Under the pieces are notes generated by a model, which was given only the letters and a program-made list of their open reading frames with translations, was not told the origin of the DNA and did not search any database. Below are positions 1 through 9,200 of a stretch of DNA of 64,000 nt, in pieces. This stretch comes from Arenicola marina. Lineage: Eukaryota; Annelida; Polychaeta; Arenicolidae. Position 1 is the first letter of the stretch. Every line of letters begins with the position of its first letter. The position numbers were made by a program, and so were the translations under genes. The stretch lies in contig OZ025253.1 of the NCBI GenBank assembly GCA_964019135.1, positions 1,954,233 through 2,018,232 of the forward strand, in the 5' to 3' direction.

Positions 1-716
1 CCCTTGCATATGATTGGTCCGTGTTTTACGATTATTGTTGAGATTATTATTATTATTATTTTGGTTAACATTAATATTACCATTATTATTGTTATTATTA
101 TTTCGATTAACATTAATATTACCATTAGTATTTTTAATAATATTTTTATTAACATTAATATAATCATTATTATTTTTAATAACATTAACATTTTCTTTAA
201 TATTATTTTTGCTTTCAATAATTTTATTAGAAGCAGAAGTACTGATGCCATTAATGGTATTCTTATTATTATTATATTGCTTGAAACAAATTTGTTTGGG
301 TTGCCTGGTTGGTGGTTGCGAGACACTGATTTGAAACACCGATATGTTTTATGTATGTTTATTGTATTAGGCTTTTCTCAGTTTACATTGTGCGAGATAT
401 TATTGGCTTATAATTACGGGAGATTAGCATGAAAATGCTCGATATTACTAGTATGGAAATTTATATGAACATATTTACGACACATGGTGGATCCATAATT
501 CGAAGAACTTAAATAAAGCATTAATATTCATAAACAAATATAAAATATAAAATAATATTCAAATTCACAATCGGCCATTTTGTCTCACGTAAGACAACAA
601 ACTACGTGCCGGGTTACTACAACCGGGTCTCAATCGACGTGAGATCTTAAGTAAAATGTGTCTCCGTGTGTCATATATGTCTAATCCCCGCGGGCGTTGC
701 ATTTCCATGGCGACAG
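1..716. other. AT-rich intronic or intergenic DNA upstream of the protease exon
   Basis: No gene is supported here. About 45-240 is a degenerate ATT/TTAATATT-rich tract (separate entry). The rest is AT-rich with no recognisable domain. A 142-codon open frame at 4-432 is almost all Ile, Asn and Phe, which is what low-complexity AAT/ATT DNA gives when translated, so I do not call it. Because the exon starting near 717 lacks the N-terminal half of an S1 domain, this stretch is most likely the 3' part of the preceding intron. Confidence 0.6.
45..240. repeat. Degenerate AT-rich microsatellite/minisatellite
   Basis: Runs of ATT/TTA triplets are interleaved with a recurring phrase, TTAACATTAATATTACCATT, seen near 65 and 109 and in weaker form near 153, a spacing of about 44 bp. 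It is a diverged simple repeat with no coding signature beyond biased Ile/Asn translation. Confidence 0.7.
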
Positions 717-877
717 AGGGCCCCCCGTCAAGCACTCTCCTGTACGCATCGCTAAGCATTACGTCTGACACCGAGTGCTCGACTCGCTACGCGTCCTCCC
801 CGGGACGAACAGACATCACGGACAACATGATATGTGCTACAGATAACCAGGGTGATATCACCAGGGACTCCTGCCAG
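717..877 (+). CDS. S1 (trypsin-like) serine protease, penultimate coding exon
   Basis: This exon encodes the stretch between the GWG region and the catalytic serine of a chymotrypsin-fold protease. Translated in the frame of codon 842-844 it reads EGPPSSTLLYASLSITSD, then TEC (Cys168 in chymotrypsin numbering), ITDNMICA (Cys182), and ends TRDSCQ (Asp189, Ser190, Cys191, Gln192). The Asp at 189 predicts cleavage after Arg or Lys. The exon ends CAG|GTACGTGA at 877/878 in phase 0, exactly where S1 genes of the trypsin/kallikrein type carry their last intron. An acceptor CGACAG at 711-716 gives a phase-1 start, which matches the known I-II-I-0 intron phase series of that group; 719 is the alternative start. 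Cys182 to Cys191 is two residues longer than in trypsin. His57 and Asp102 would lie in exons upstream of the window. The last 36 nt are the seed of array 1. The fold is certain; the subfamily is not. Confidence 0.88.
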
Positions 878-2885
878 GTACGTGACTCACTGACCGCCAG
901 GGCCACACCACCAGGGACTCTTGCCAGGTACGTGACTCACTGACCGCCAGGGCCACACCACCAGGGACTCCTGCCAGGTACGTGACTCACTGACCGCCAG
1001 GGCCACACCACCAGGGATTCCTGTCAGGTACGTGACTCACTGACCGCCAGGGCCACACCACCAGAGACTCCTGCCAGGTACGTGACTCACTGACCGCCAG
1101 GGCCACACCACCAGGGACTCCTGCCAGGTACGTGACTCACTGACCGCCAGGGCCACACCACCAGGGACTCCTGCCAGGTACGTGACTCACTGACCGCCAG
1201 GGCCACACCACCAGGGACTCCTGCCAGGTACGTGACTCACTGACCGCCAGGGCCACACCACCAGGGACTTCTGCCAGGTACGTGACTCACTGACCGCCAG
1301 GGCCACACCACCAGGGACTCCTGTCAGGTACGTGACTCACCGACCGCCAGGGCCACACCACCAGGGACTCCTGCCAGGTACGTGACTCACTGACCGCCAG
1401 GGCCACACCACCAGGGACTTCTGCCAGGTACGTGACTCACTGACCGCCAGGGCCACACCACCAGGGACTCCTGTCAGGTACGTAACTCACTGACCGCCAG
1501 GGCCACACCACCAGGGACTCCTGCCAGGTACGTGACTCACTGACCGCCAGGGCCACACCACCAGGGACTCCTGCCAGGTACGTGACTCACTGACCGCCAG
1601 GGCCACACCACCAGGGACTCCTGCCAGGTACGTGACTCACTGACCGCCAGGGCCACACCACCAGGGACTCCTGCCAGGTACGTGACTCACTGACCGCCAG
1701 GGCCACACCACCAGGGGCTCCTGCCAGGTACGTGACTCACTGACCGCCAGGGCCACACCACCAGGGACTTCTGCCAGGTACGTGACTCACTGACCGCCAG
1801 GGCCACACCACCAGGGACTCCTGCCAGGTACGTGACTCACTGACCGCCAGGGCCACACCACCAGGGACTCCTGTCAGGTACGTGACTCACTGACCGCCAG
1901 GGCCACACCACCAGAGACTCCTGCCAGGTACGTGACTCACTGACCGCCAGGGCCACACCACCAGGGACTCCTGCCAGGTACGTGACTCACTGACCGCCAG
2001 GGCCACACCACCAGAGACTCCTGCCAGGTACGTGACTCACTGACCGCCAGGGCCACACCACCAGGGACTCCTGCCAGGTACGTGACTCACTGACCGCCAG
2101 GGCCACACCACCAGGGATTCCTGTCAGGTACGTGACTCACTGACCGCCAGGGCCACACCACCAGGGACTCCTGCCAGGTACGTGACTCACTGACCGCCAG
2201 GGCCACACCACCAGGGACTCCTGCCAGGTACGTGACTCACTGACCGCCAGGGCCACACCACCAGGGACTTCTGCCAGGTACGTGACTCACTGACCGCCAG
2301 GGCCACACCACCAGGGACTCCTGCCAGGTACGTGACTCACTGACCGCCAGGGCCACACCACCAGGGACTCCTGTCAGGTACGTGACTCACTGACCGCCAG
2401 GGCCACACCACCAGGGACTCCTGTCAGGTACGTGACTCACTGACCGCCAGGGCCACACCACCAGGGACTCCTGCCAGGTACGTGACTCACTGACCGCCAG
2501 GGCCACACCACCAGGGACTCCTGCCAGGTACGTGACTCACTGACCGCCAGGGCCACACCACCAGGGACTTCTGCCAGGTACGTGACTCACTGACCGCCAG
2601 GGCCACACCACCAGGGACTCCTGCCAGGTACGTGACTCACTGACCGCCAGGGCCACACCACCAGGGACTCCTGCCAGGTACGTGACTCACTGACCGCCAG
2701 GGCCACACCACCAGGGACTCCTGCCAGGTACGTGACTCACTGACCGCCAGGGCCACACCACCAGGGACTTCTGCCAGGTACGTGACTCACTGACCGCCAG
2801 GGCCACACCACCAGGGACTCCTGCCAGGTACGTGACTCACTGACCGCCAGGGCCACACCACCAGGGACTCCTGTCAGGTACGTGA
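842..2885 (+). repeat. Array 1: 50-bp minisatellite spanning an exon end and its splice donor
   Basis: There are about 41 tandem copies. Splice-donor GTs fall at 878, 928 and so on to 2878, exactly 40 x 50 bp apart, so there is no net length change. Each unit is 36 nt resembling the protease exon end (842-877) followed by 14 intronic nt, gtacgtgactcact. In the exon's own frame the repeat version reads DRQGHTTRDSCQ against the native DNQGDITRDSCQ. Copies differ by scattered substitutions (for example CTGCC/CTGTC, GGGACTC/GGGACTT, GGGACTC/AGAGACTC), but in my reading AGGTACGT is kept in every one. The array ends when the last donor copy runs into unrelated DNA at about 2886. Each unit also holds a TGACTCA (AP-1 type) heptamer. 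Confidence 0.95.
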
Positions 2886-3733
2886 TACAGTAGTTTGTGA
2901 TGCTATTGTACAGTGTAAATTGTCACGCCCTCCATTCCTGTAACGTTGCGGGTTTGCACGTGTCTATGTGGTAATCCATACAGACGAATTCACAGCTTAC
3001 AGCCCTCTAAACGACGCTTCGATTTCGAGAATGGAAAGAACTATTACCCTGGACACAGTCTACTGCAAGACCCAGAATTTGATTTAGAGTCTACCCAGAT
3101 TGGAAATATAGGTCAGAGCCTGACCTGACCTAATTAGGAAAAACATTTCTTGCGCGTGTGGGTCATTGATCACGCGTGATTTACATACAACATATGCATC
3201 CCAGTCACAAATGCTCCGTATCTTTTGTGATATTTACATATTGTAGCCAAAAATATGTCAACTGAGATATATTTGGGAGGGTATACTCTATTTGCTTCAA
3301 CTTGAAATCACATGCTATGTTATAGAAACAGCCGGTAGGTTCCTCCTCTCCCCCAAATGTCGTTTCTCTCCACGAAATTATAGAGACGTACTTTCAGAAA
3401 GTCGGTGCGGAACTATGCTATCGCATTTGAATTGCATTTTAATCGCATTTGACATGCAGGAAAATCCCATGACACGCATCTGTAACCTGAGGTTACATGT
3501 CACGTGAATACTGTTCTGAGGCCAGTTTCACAATACCTTCGTAAGAGTAGTGTGACCCATAAATCCCGGTTCATCAAATCATCGCCACTCATTAACGTAA
3601 GATATATCGTAGGTTCCTTCGTACACCTATGAGTGCCTCGACCCTTCGTACCCGCAAAGATATATAATTTATTTCTACGGTATCCGTAAAAGTTGTTATC
3701 GCTGCCATGTAACGTATTATTACCATAAGTGTA
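2886..3733. other. Unannotated intronic DNA
   Basis: Apparently unique sequence between array 1 and the transposon remnant. Short open frames at 2946-3128 and 3292-3507 have no motif, no plausible splice structure and ordinary composition. I see no RNA gene or repeat beyond a small CCTGACCTGACCTAAT duplication near 3118-3133. Confidence 0.5.
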
Positions 3734-4569
3734 GTGCACTCCGCTTAATTGCAACTTCCGTTTGTCAGCAAAAAAGTTGCAATTAACCGAAGTTGCGATT
3801 ATCCGAAGTTTTTTTGACGGTTCAGAATGGACTACATCCACATACATGTACGTGTACATTTTATATACGACTCAGATGCACGTGTCTTCGCTAAACTGTC
3901 CTTATAAAGCGCTGCTGTTCGGACTCGTTTGTCCATGATCGTATAGTGAAGCCGTATTTGGTGCCGAAGACTTTATAGGCCACAACAGCATTATATATGT
4001 TATTACGTCTCACATCACAGCGAGGAACAAACACCCAAGGATAAAGGGATTAGACACATTTCATTACACATGAAGCTAACTTTTTCATGCATGTTGCAAT
4101 GAATTTCACATATACACAACATCTCCAGTCTTATCGTCTCCATAATGAGAGGGAGGACCAGAACAGGTTACAGGTTGCAGGGCAACGAGATGACTTCTTT
4201 GATGATGAACATGATGGCACCCATCACTTTTCTGATTTAAACATGACACACGTTGCTCAATGTTATTCACCCAAACGCAAAGAGACTGAAAGGATAGCAA
4301 AGCATGTGGTTTGTGTTTGTTGGTGAAGTCTGTTAATCCGGCGATAACAACACAGCTTTTAAGGTGTTAAGTGTCAGCTGATAGCGCATTATGTCTACAT
4401 GCCCGCTAACAACACCTGGTTTTGACCTCGAATATCGCAATTATCCGAATTTGTGATTAACCGAAGTTGTTAACATGTGAATGTGTAAGAAATGGCGTTG
4501 GGATTTGAGAATTGTTGCGATTAAGCGGAAGTGGCGATTAACCGAAGTGCGATTAATTGGCGCGAACTG
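3734..4569. mobile_element. Probable non-autonomous pogo/Tigger-like DNA transposon (MITE)
   Basis: Both ends carry diverged inverted copies of the same theme. The left end has CCGCTTAATTGCAACTTCCG (3741-3760). The reverse complement of the right end reads CCAATTAATCGCACTTCGG. Each is set just inside a TA dinucleotide (3732-3733 and 4570-4571), and the right end begins CAGT when read inward. Extra copies of GATTAACCGAAGT or ATTATCCGAA lie just inside both ends (3780-3807, 4436-4470, 4515-4550). TA target sites, CAGT ends and repeated terminal motifs of this kind are typical of pogo/Tigger elements. The roughly 600-bp interior has no transposase-like frame. It could instead be two separate terminal fragments. 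Confidence 0.5.
3747..3786. repeat. Small inverted repeat within the left transposon end
   Basis: TTAATTGCAACTT near 3746-3758 is followed about 16 bases later by its exact reverse complement AAGTTGCAATTAA (about 3774-3786), so the left end can fold as a hairpin. This agrees with a terminal region built from repeated inverted motifs. Confidence 0.65.
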
Positions 4570-5101
4570 TATATGCAAAATGACGCGAATTAACATTGCG
4601 GGGCACTAGTTTGTTGCAATTGCAAATGCGATTGAAAATGTATAGCATTTAAAACATACCCTTTGGTATTTCTTTCACTTCCGGCGTTAAAACATGTGGT
4701 ACGCAGGTTCGTAGGATGGGCTTTAGCCATACAAAATACAAAGGAGTACGATGGTTTTGTGAATCGTACGTACAATTCTCGTCCGAACCTTCGTATATAG
4801 ACTACGTGTAACGTACGGTAAGATGGTGACGTGGAACTGGCCCCTGGGCCCTCTCAGGATATCGGGTAGCCAGCCATAGGGCACAGGGCGTCACCGTGTA
4901 AAGGTGGAGGGACAAATGGAGCCGGCGCATAAGGCCACTCCATGTCTCTGTGTGGTTATGGCCTAGATTCTCGCAGACGCGGACAACCGGCTCGCCATCT
5001 GATTGGCTAACCATGCGTGTGTCCCAAGCTCTGTTGCTTAACATAGATATTTGTGTTCGCTGTACGTGTACTAAACGCCATGTTTGTTCCTCGCGGTCCA
5101 G
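4570..5101. other. Unannotated 3' part of the protease intron
   Basis: No repeat or RNA gene is recognised here. The 116-codon minus-strand frame at 4802-5152 overlaps the last exon in antisense and shows no domain, so it is not called. The final bases before 5102 supply a moderate pyrimidine-containing acceptor. Confidence 0.5.
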
Positions 5102-5272
5102 GGTGATTCCGGAGGTCCCTTGGTGACCCGGGAGGTGGACGGACGGTTCCATCTGCCTGGAATCGTGTCCTGGGGCCAGAAGTGCGCAGGAGGCTTCCCG
5201 GGAGTCTACGTCAAGGTCAACAACTACTTCTCCTGGATCGATAGCGTCATACCAGACGTCGACCGCCTCTGA
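5102..5272 (+). CDS. S1 (trypsin-like) serine protease, last coding exon with stop
   Basis: The exon encodes 56 residues and a stop. It opens with GDSGGPLV, which contains the nucleophile Ser195 and its oxyanion-hole glycine. It continues with GIVSWGQKC (Ser214-Trp215-Gly216 of the S1 wall, Cys220), GFPGVYVKV (Gly226) and the C-terminal helix [11 protein letters not shown], ending DVDRL. The start at 5102 follows the AG acceptor and is in phase with the upstream exon; it is the usual last-intron position in trypsin/kallikrein genes. Glycines at 216 and 226 together with Asp189 in the upstream exon indicate an open, basic-residue-cleaving pocket. The position after GDSGGPLV, normally Cys201, is Thr here, so the conserved 136-201 disulfide should be missing. 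The last 51 nt are the seed of array 2. No transmembrane or extra domain follows the protease domain. Confidence 0.93.
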   Translation, partial: GDSGGPLVTREVDGRFHLPGIVSWGQKCAGGFPGVYVKVNNYFSWIDSVIPDVDRL

Positions 5273-5773
5273 GCGATGACGTCACTACCTGAATCAATGG
5301 CTTGGTACCTGACACCAACCGTCTCTGAGTGATGACGTCACTTCTTGTTCTGGATCACTGGCTTGGTACACGCCGCCGACCGCCTCTGAGTGATGACGTC
5401 ACTACTTGTTATGGATCAGTGGCTTGGTACCCGCCGCCGACCGTCTCTGAGTTATGACGTCACTACTTGTTCTGGATCAGTGGCTTGGTACCCACCACCG
5501 ACCGTCTGTGAGTGATGACGTCACTACTTGTTCTGGATCAGTTGCCTGGTAGCAGCCGCCGACCGCATCTGAGCGATGACGTCATTACTTGTTCTGGATC
5601 AGTGGCCTGGTACCAGCCGCCGACCGTCTCTGAGTTATGACGTCACTACGTGTTTTGGATCATTGGTTTGGTACCGGACACCAACCGCCTCTAAGTGATG
5701 ACGTCACTACTTGTTCTGGATCAGTGGCTCGGTACCGGCCACCGACCGACTGAGAGTGATGACGTCATTACTT
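5222..5773 (+). repeat. Array 2: 61-bp repeat made from the last 17 codons, the stop and flank
   Basis: Unit starts fall at 5222 (native), 5283, 5339, 5400, 5461, 5522, 5583, 5644 and 5705, with a partial copy at 5766. The period is 61 bp except for one 56-bp copy. Read in phase, the copies give HYLFWISGLVPAADRL-stop or close variants, against [16 protein letters not shown]-stop at the native exon end. Units are 51 nt derived from coding sequence plus 10 nt of flank. All carry the palindrome TGACGTCA just after the stop. Copies are visibly more diverged than those of array 1, suggesting an older or less homogenised array. The stop is lost in the final full copy. Confidence 0.93.
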
Positions 5774-5815
5774 TGCTTCCAATAGGAAAAATAAATAAAA
5801 CCACTTTCAGATCGT
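5273..5815 (+). other. Predicted 3' UTR of the protease gene
   Basis: This runs from the stop codon to just past the AATAAA pair. Nearly all of it is array 2, so the mature mRNA would carry about eight pseudo-copies of its own C-terminal coding end. The extent is inferred only from the position of the polyadenylation signals. Confidence 0.55.
5790..5799 (+). promoter_or_regulatory. Overlapping polyadenylation signals (AATAAATAAA)
   Basis: Two overlapping AATAAA hexamers (5790-5795 and 5794-5799) are the first canonical signals after the stop codon, about 520 bp downstream. A T/GT-rich stretch, including TTGTTGGTTTGCC, follows at about 5824-5840, as expected for a cleavage-site downstream element. 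Confidence 0.6.
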
Positions 5816-6248
5816 TTACCAAATTGTTGGTTTGCCTTTTTGAAGCGATTTTTTCTGTAACCAAAGCGACTGACAATTAGAATAGAGCTGTTCCTGTTTG
5901 TATTTATTGTATGTGCTGGCTGTGAAACAACGGACCCACGAGAAACCTTCCAAGTTCACTTTTTAATTAATCGGTCTTGTAGGCGGCAGTAATCGTGGGG
6001 GATTTTAATGACGCGTTACGGTGTTATTTATATTATTAGGCTGGACCAATACAGAATACGGGGCTCCGAAAAGGATATGGATAACTTTCATTCGACCAAA
6101 CACTAACGTTTGCATTCGACAACACACTACGGCCTTCCATAGCCCGGAGACCAGACGCAAGAACTAAACAAAGATACATGTGTGATTTATTAAACATTTA
6201 TACACCACACGTATATATACACACAACCCAGAATCCGCCTCCAGAATC
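5816..6248. other. Unannotated spacer between the protease gene and array 3
   Basis: Unique-looking, moderately AT-rich sequence. I see no gene, RNA gene or repeat. It ends in a short ATATATACACACAA tract at about 6210-6230, directly before the first recognisable 58-bp unit. Confidence 0.5.
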
Positions 6249-9200
6249 CTAAACCAACAGACGTCACCTACGCGGCACTGGGCCAACGTGTATCACCAAC
6301 ACGGCACTAAACCAACAGACGTCACCTACGCGGCACTGGGCCAACGTGTATCACCAACAGGGCACTAAACCAACAGACGTCACCTACGCGGCACTGGGCC
6401 AACGTGTATCACCAACAGGGCACTAAACCAACAGACGTCACCTAGGCGGCACTGGGCCAACGTGTATCACCAACAGGGCACTAAACCAACAGACGTCACC
6501 TACGCGGCACTGGGCCAACGTGTATCACCAACAGGGCACTAAACCAACAGACGTCACCTACGCGGCACTTGGCCAACGTGTATCACCAACAGGGCACTAA
6601 ACCAACAGACGTCACCTACGCGGCACTGGGCCAACGTGTATCACCAACAGGGCACTAAACCAACAGACGTCACCTACGCGGCACTGGGCCAACGTGTATC
6701 ACCAACAGGGCACTAAACCAACAGACGTCACCTACGCGGCACTGGGCCAACGTGTATCACCAACAGGGCACTAAACCAACAGACGTCACCTACGCGGCAC
6801 TGGGCCAACGTGTATCACCAACAGGGCACTAAACCAACAGACGTCACCTACGCGGCACTGGGCCAACGTGTATCACCAACAGGGCACTAAACCAACAGAC
6901 GTCACCTACGCGGCACTGGGCCAACGTGTATCACCAACAGGGCACTAAACCAACAGACGTCACCTACGCGGCACTGGGCCAACGTGTATCACCAACAGGG
7001 CACTAAACCAACAGACGTCACCTACGCGGCACTGGGCCAACGTGTATCACCAACAGGGCACTAAACCAACAGACGTCACCTACGCGGCACTGGGCCAACG
7101 TGTATCACCAACAGGGCACTAAACCAACAGACGTCACCTACGCGGCACTGGGCCAACGTGTATCACCAACACGGCACTAAACCAACAGACGTTACCTACG
7201 CGGCACTGGGCCAACGTGTATCACCAACAGGGCACTAAACCAACAGACGTTACCTACGCGGCACTGGGCCAACGTGTATCACCAACAGGGCACTAAACCA
7301 ACAGACGTTACCTACGCGGCACTGGGCCAACGTGTATCACCAACAGGGCACTAAACCAACAGACGTCACCTACGCGGCACTGGGCCAACGTGTATCACCA
7401 ACAGGGCACTAAACCAACAGACGTCACCTACGCGGCACTGGGCCAACGTGTATCACCAACAGGGCACTAAACCAACAGACGTCACCTACGCGGCACTGGG
7501 CCAACGTGTATCACCAACAGGGCACTAAACCAACAGACGTCACCTACGCGGCACTGGGCCAACGTGTATCACCAACAGGGCACTAAACCAACAGACGTCA
7601 CCTACGCGGCACTGGGCCAACGTGTATCACCAACAGGGCACTAAACCAACAGACGTCACCTACGCGGCACTGGGCCAACGTGTATCACCAACAGGGCACT
7701 AAACCAACAGACGTCACCTACGCGGCACTGGGCCAACGTGTATCACCAACAGGGCACTAAACCAACAGACGTCACCTACGCGGCACTGGGCCAACGTGTA
7801 TCACCAACAGGGCACTAAACCAACAGACGTCACCTACGCGGCACTGGGCCAACGTGTATCACCAACAGGGCACTAAACCAACAGACATCACCTACGCGGC
7901 ACTGGGCCAACGTGTATCACCAACACGGCACTAAACCAACAGACGTCACCTACGCGGCACTGGGCCAACGTGTATCACCAACACGGCACTAAACCAACAA
8001 ACGTCACCTACGCGGCACTGGGCCAACGTGTATCACCAACAGGGCACTAAACCAACAGACGTCACCTACGCGGCACTGGGCCAACGTGTATCACCAACAG
8101 GGCACTAAACCAACAGACGTCACCTAGGCGGCACTGGGCCAACGTGTATCACCAACAGGGCACTAAACCAACAGACGTCACCTACGCGGCACTGGGCCAA
8201 CGTGTATCACCAACATGGCACTAAACCAACAGACGTCACCTACGCGGCACTGGGCCAACGTGTATCACCAACACGGCACTAAACCAACAGACGTCACCTA
8301 CGCGGCACTGGGCCAACGTGTATCACCAACAGGGCACTAAACCAACAGACGTCACCTACGCGGCACTGGGCCAACGTGTATCACCAACAGGGCACTAAAC
8401 CAACAGACGTCACCTACGCGGCACTAGGCCAACGTGTATCACCAACACGGCACTAAACCAACAGACGTCACCTACGCGGCACTGGGCCAACGTGTATCAC
8501 CAACAGGGCACTAAACCAACAGACGTCACCTACGCGGCACTAGGCCAACGTGTATCACCAACACGGCACTAAACCAACAGACGTCACCTACGCGGCACTG
8601 GGCCAACGTGTATCACCAACAGGGCACTAAACCAACAGACGTCACCTACGCGGCACTGGGCCAACGTGTATCACCAACAGGGCACTAAACCAACAGACGT
8701 CACCTACGCGGCACTGGGCCAACGTGTATCACCAACAGGGCACTAAACCAACAGACGTCACCTACGCGGCACTGGGCCAACGTGTATCACCAACAGGGCA
8801 CTAAACCAACAGACGTCACCTACGCGGCACTGGGCCAACGTGTATCACCAACAGGGCACTAAACCAACAGACGTCACCTACGCGGCACTGGGCCAACGTG
8901 TATCACCAACAGGGCACTAAACCAACAGACGTCACCTACGCGGCACTGGGCCAACGTGTATCACCAACAGGGCACTAAACCAACAGACGTCACCTACGCG
9001 GCACTAGGCCAACGTGTATCACCAACAGGGCACTAAACCAACAGACGTCACCTACGCGGCACTGGGCCAACGTGTATCACCAACAGGGCACTAAACCAAC
9101 AGACGTCACCTACGCGGCACTGGGCCAACGTGTATCACCAACAGGGCACTAAACCAACAGACGTCACCTACGCGGCACTGGGCCAACGTGTATCACCAAC

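Larger units (their letters stand above)
878..5101 (+). other. Last intron of the protease gene (phase 0)
   Basis: The intron is inferred from the donor GTACGTGA at 878 and the acceptor TCCTCGCGGTCCAG ending at 5101, which join DSCQ to GDSGGP without a frame change. It is 4224 bp long and holds array 1, a pogo/Tigger-like element (3734-4569) and otherwise unannotated DNA at 2886-3733 and 4570-5101. I looked for other exons in those two stretches on both strands and found none with a recognisable domain. Confidence 0.8.

Noticed and set aside
4-432. 142-codon open frame on the + strand
   Set aside because: Its translation is mostly Ile, Asn and Phe from an ATT/AAT-rich repeat, and no domain is present.
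565-771. 68-codon frame on the - strand
   Set aside because: It is antisense to the protease exon and its acceptor region and has no motif.
3500-4326. Several 60-120 codon frames on both strands
   Set aside because: They lie in or beside the transposon remnant, overlap each other in antisense and show no recognisable family.
4802-5152. 116-codon frame on the - strand
   Set aside because: It runs antisense into the GDSGG exon, where the + strand frame is clearly the real one.
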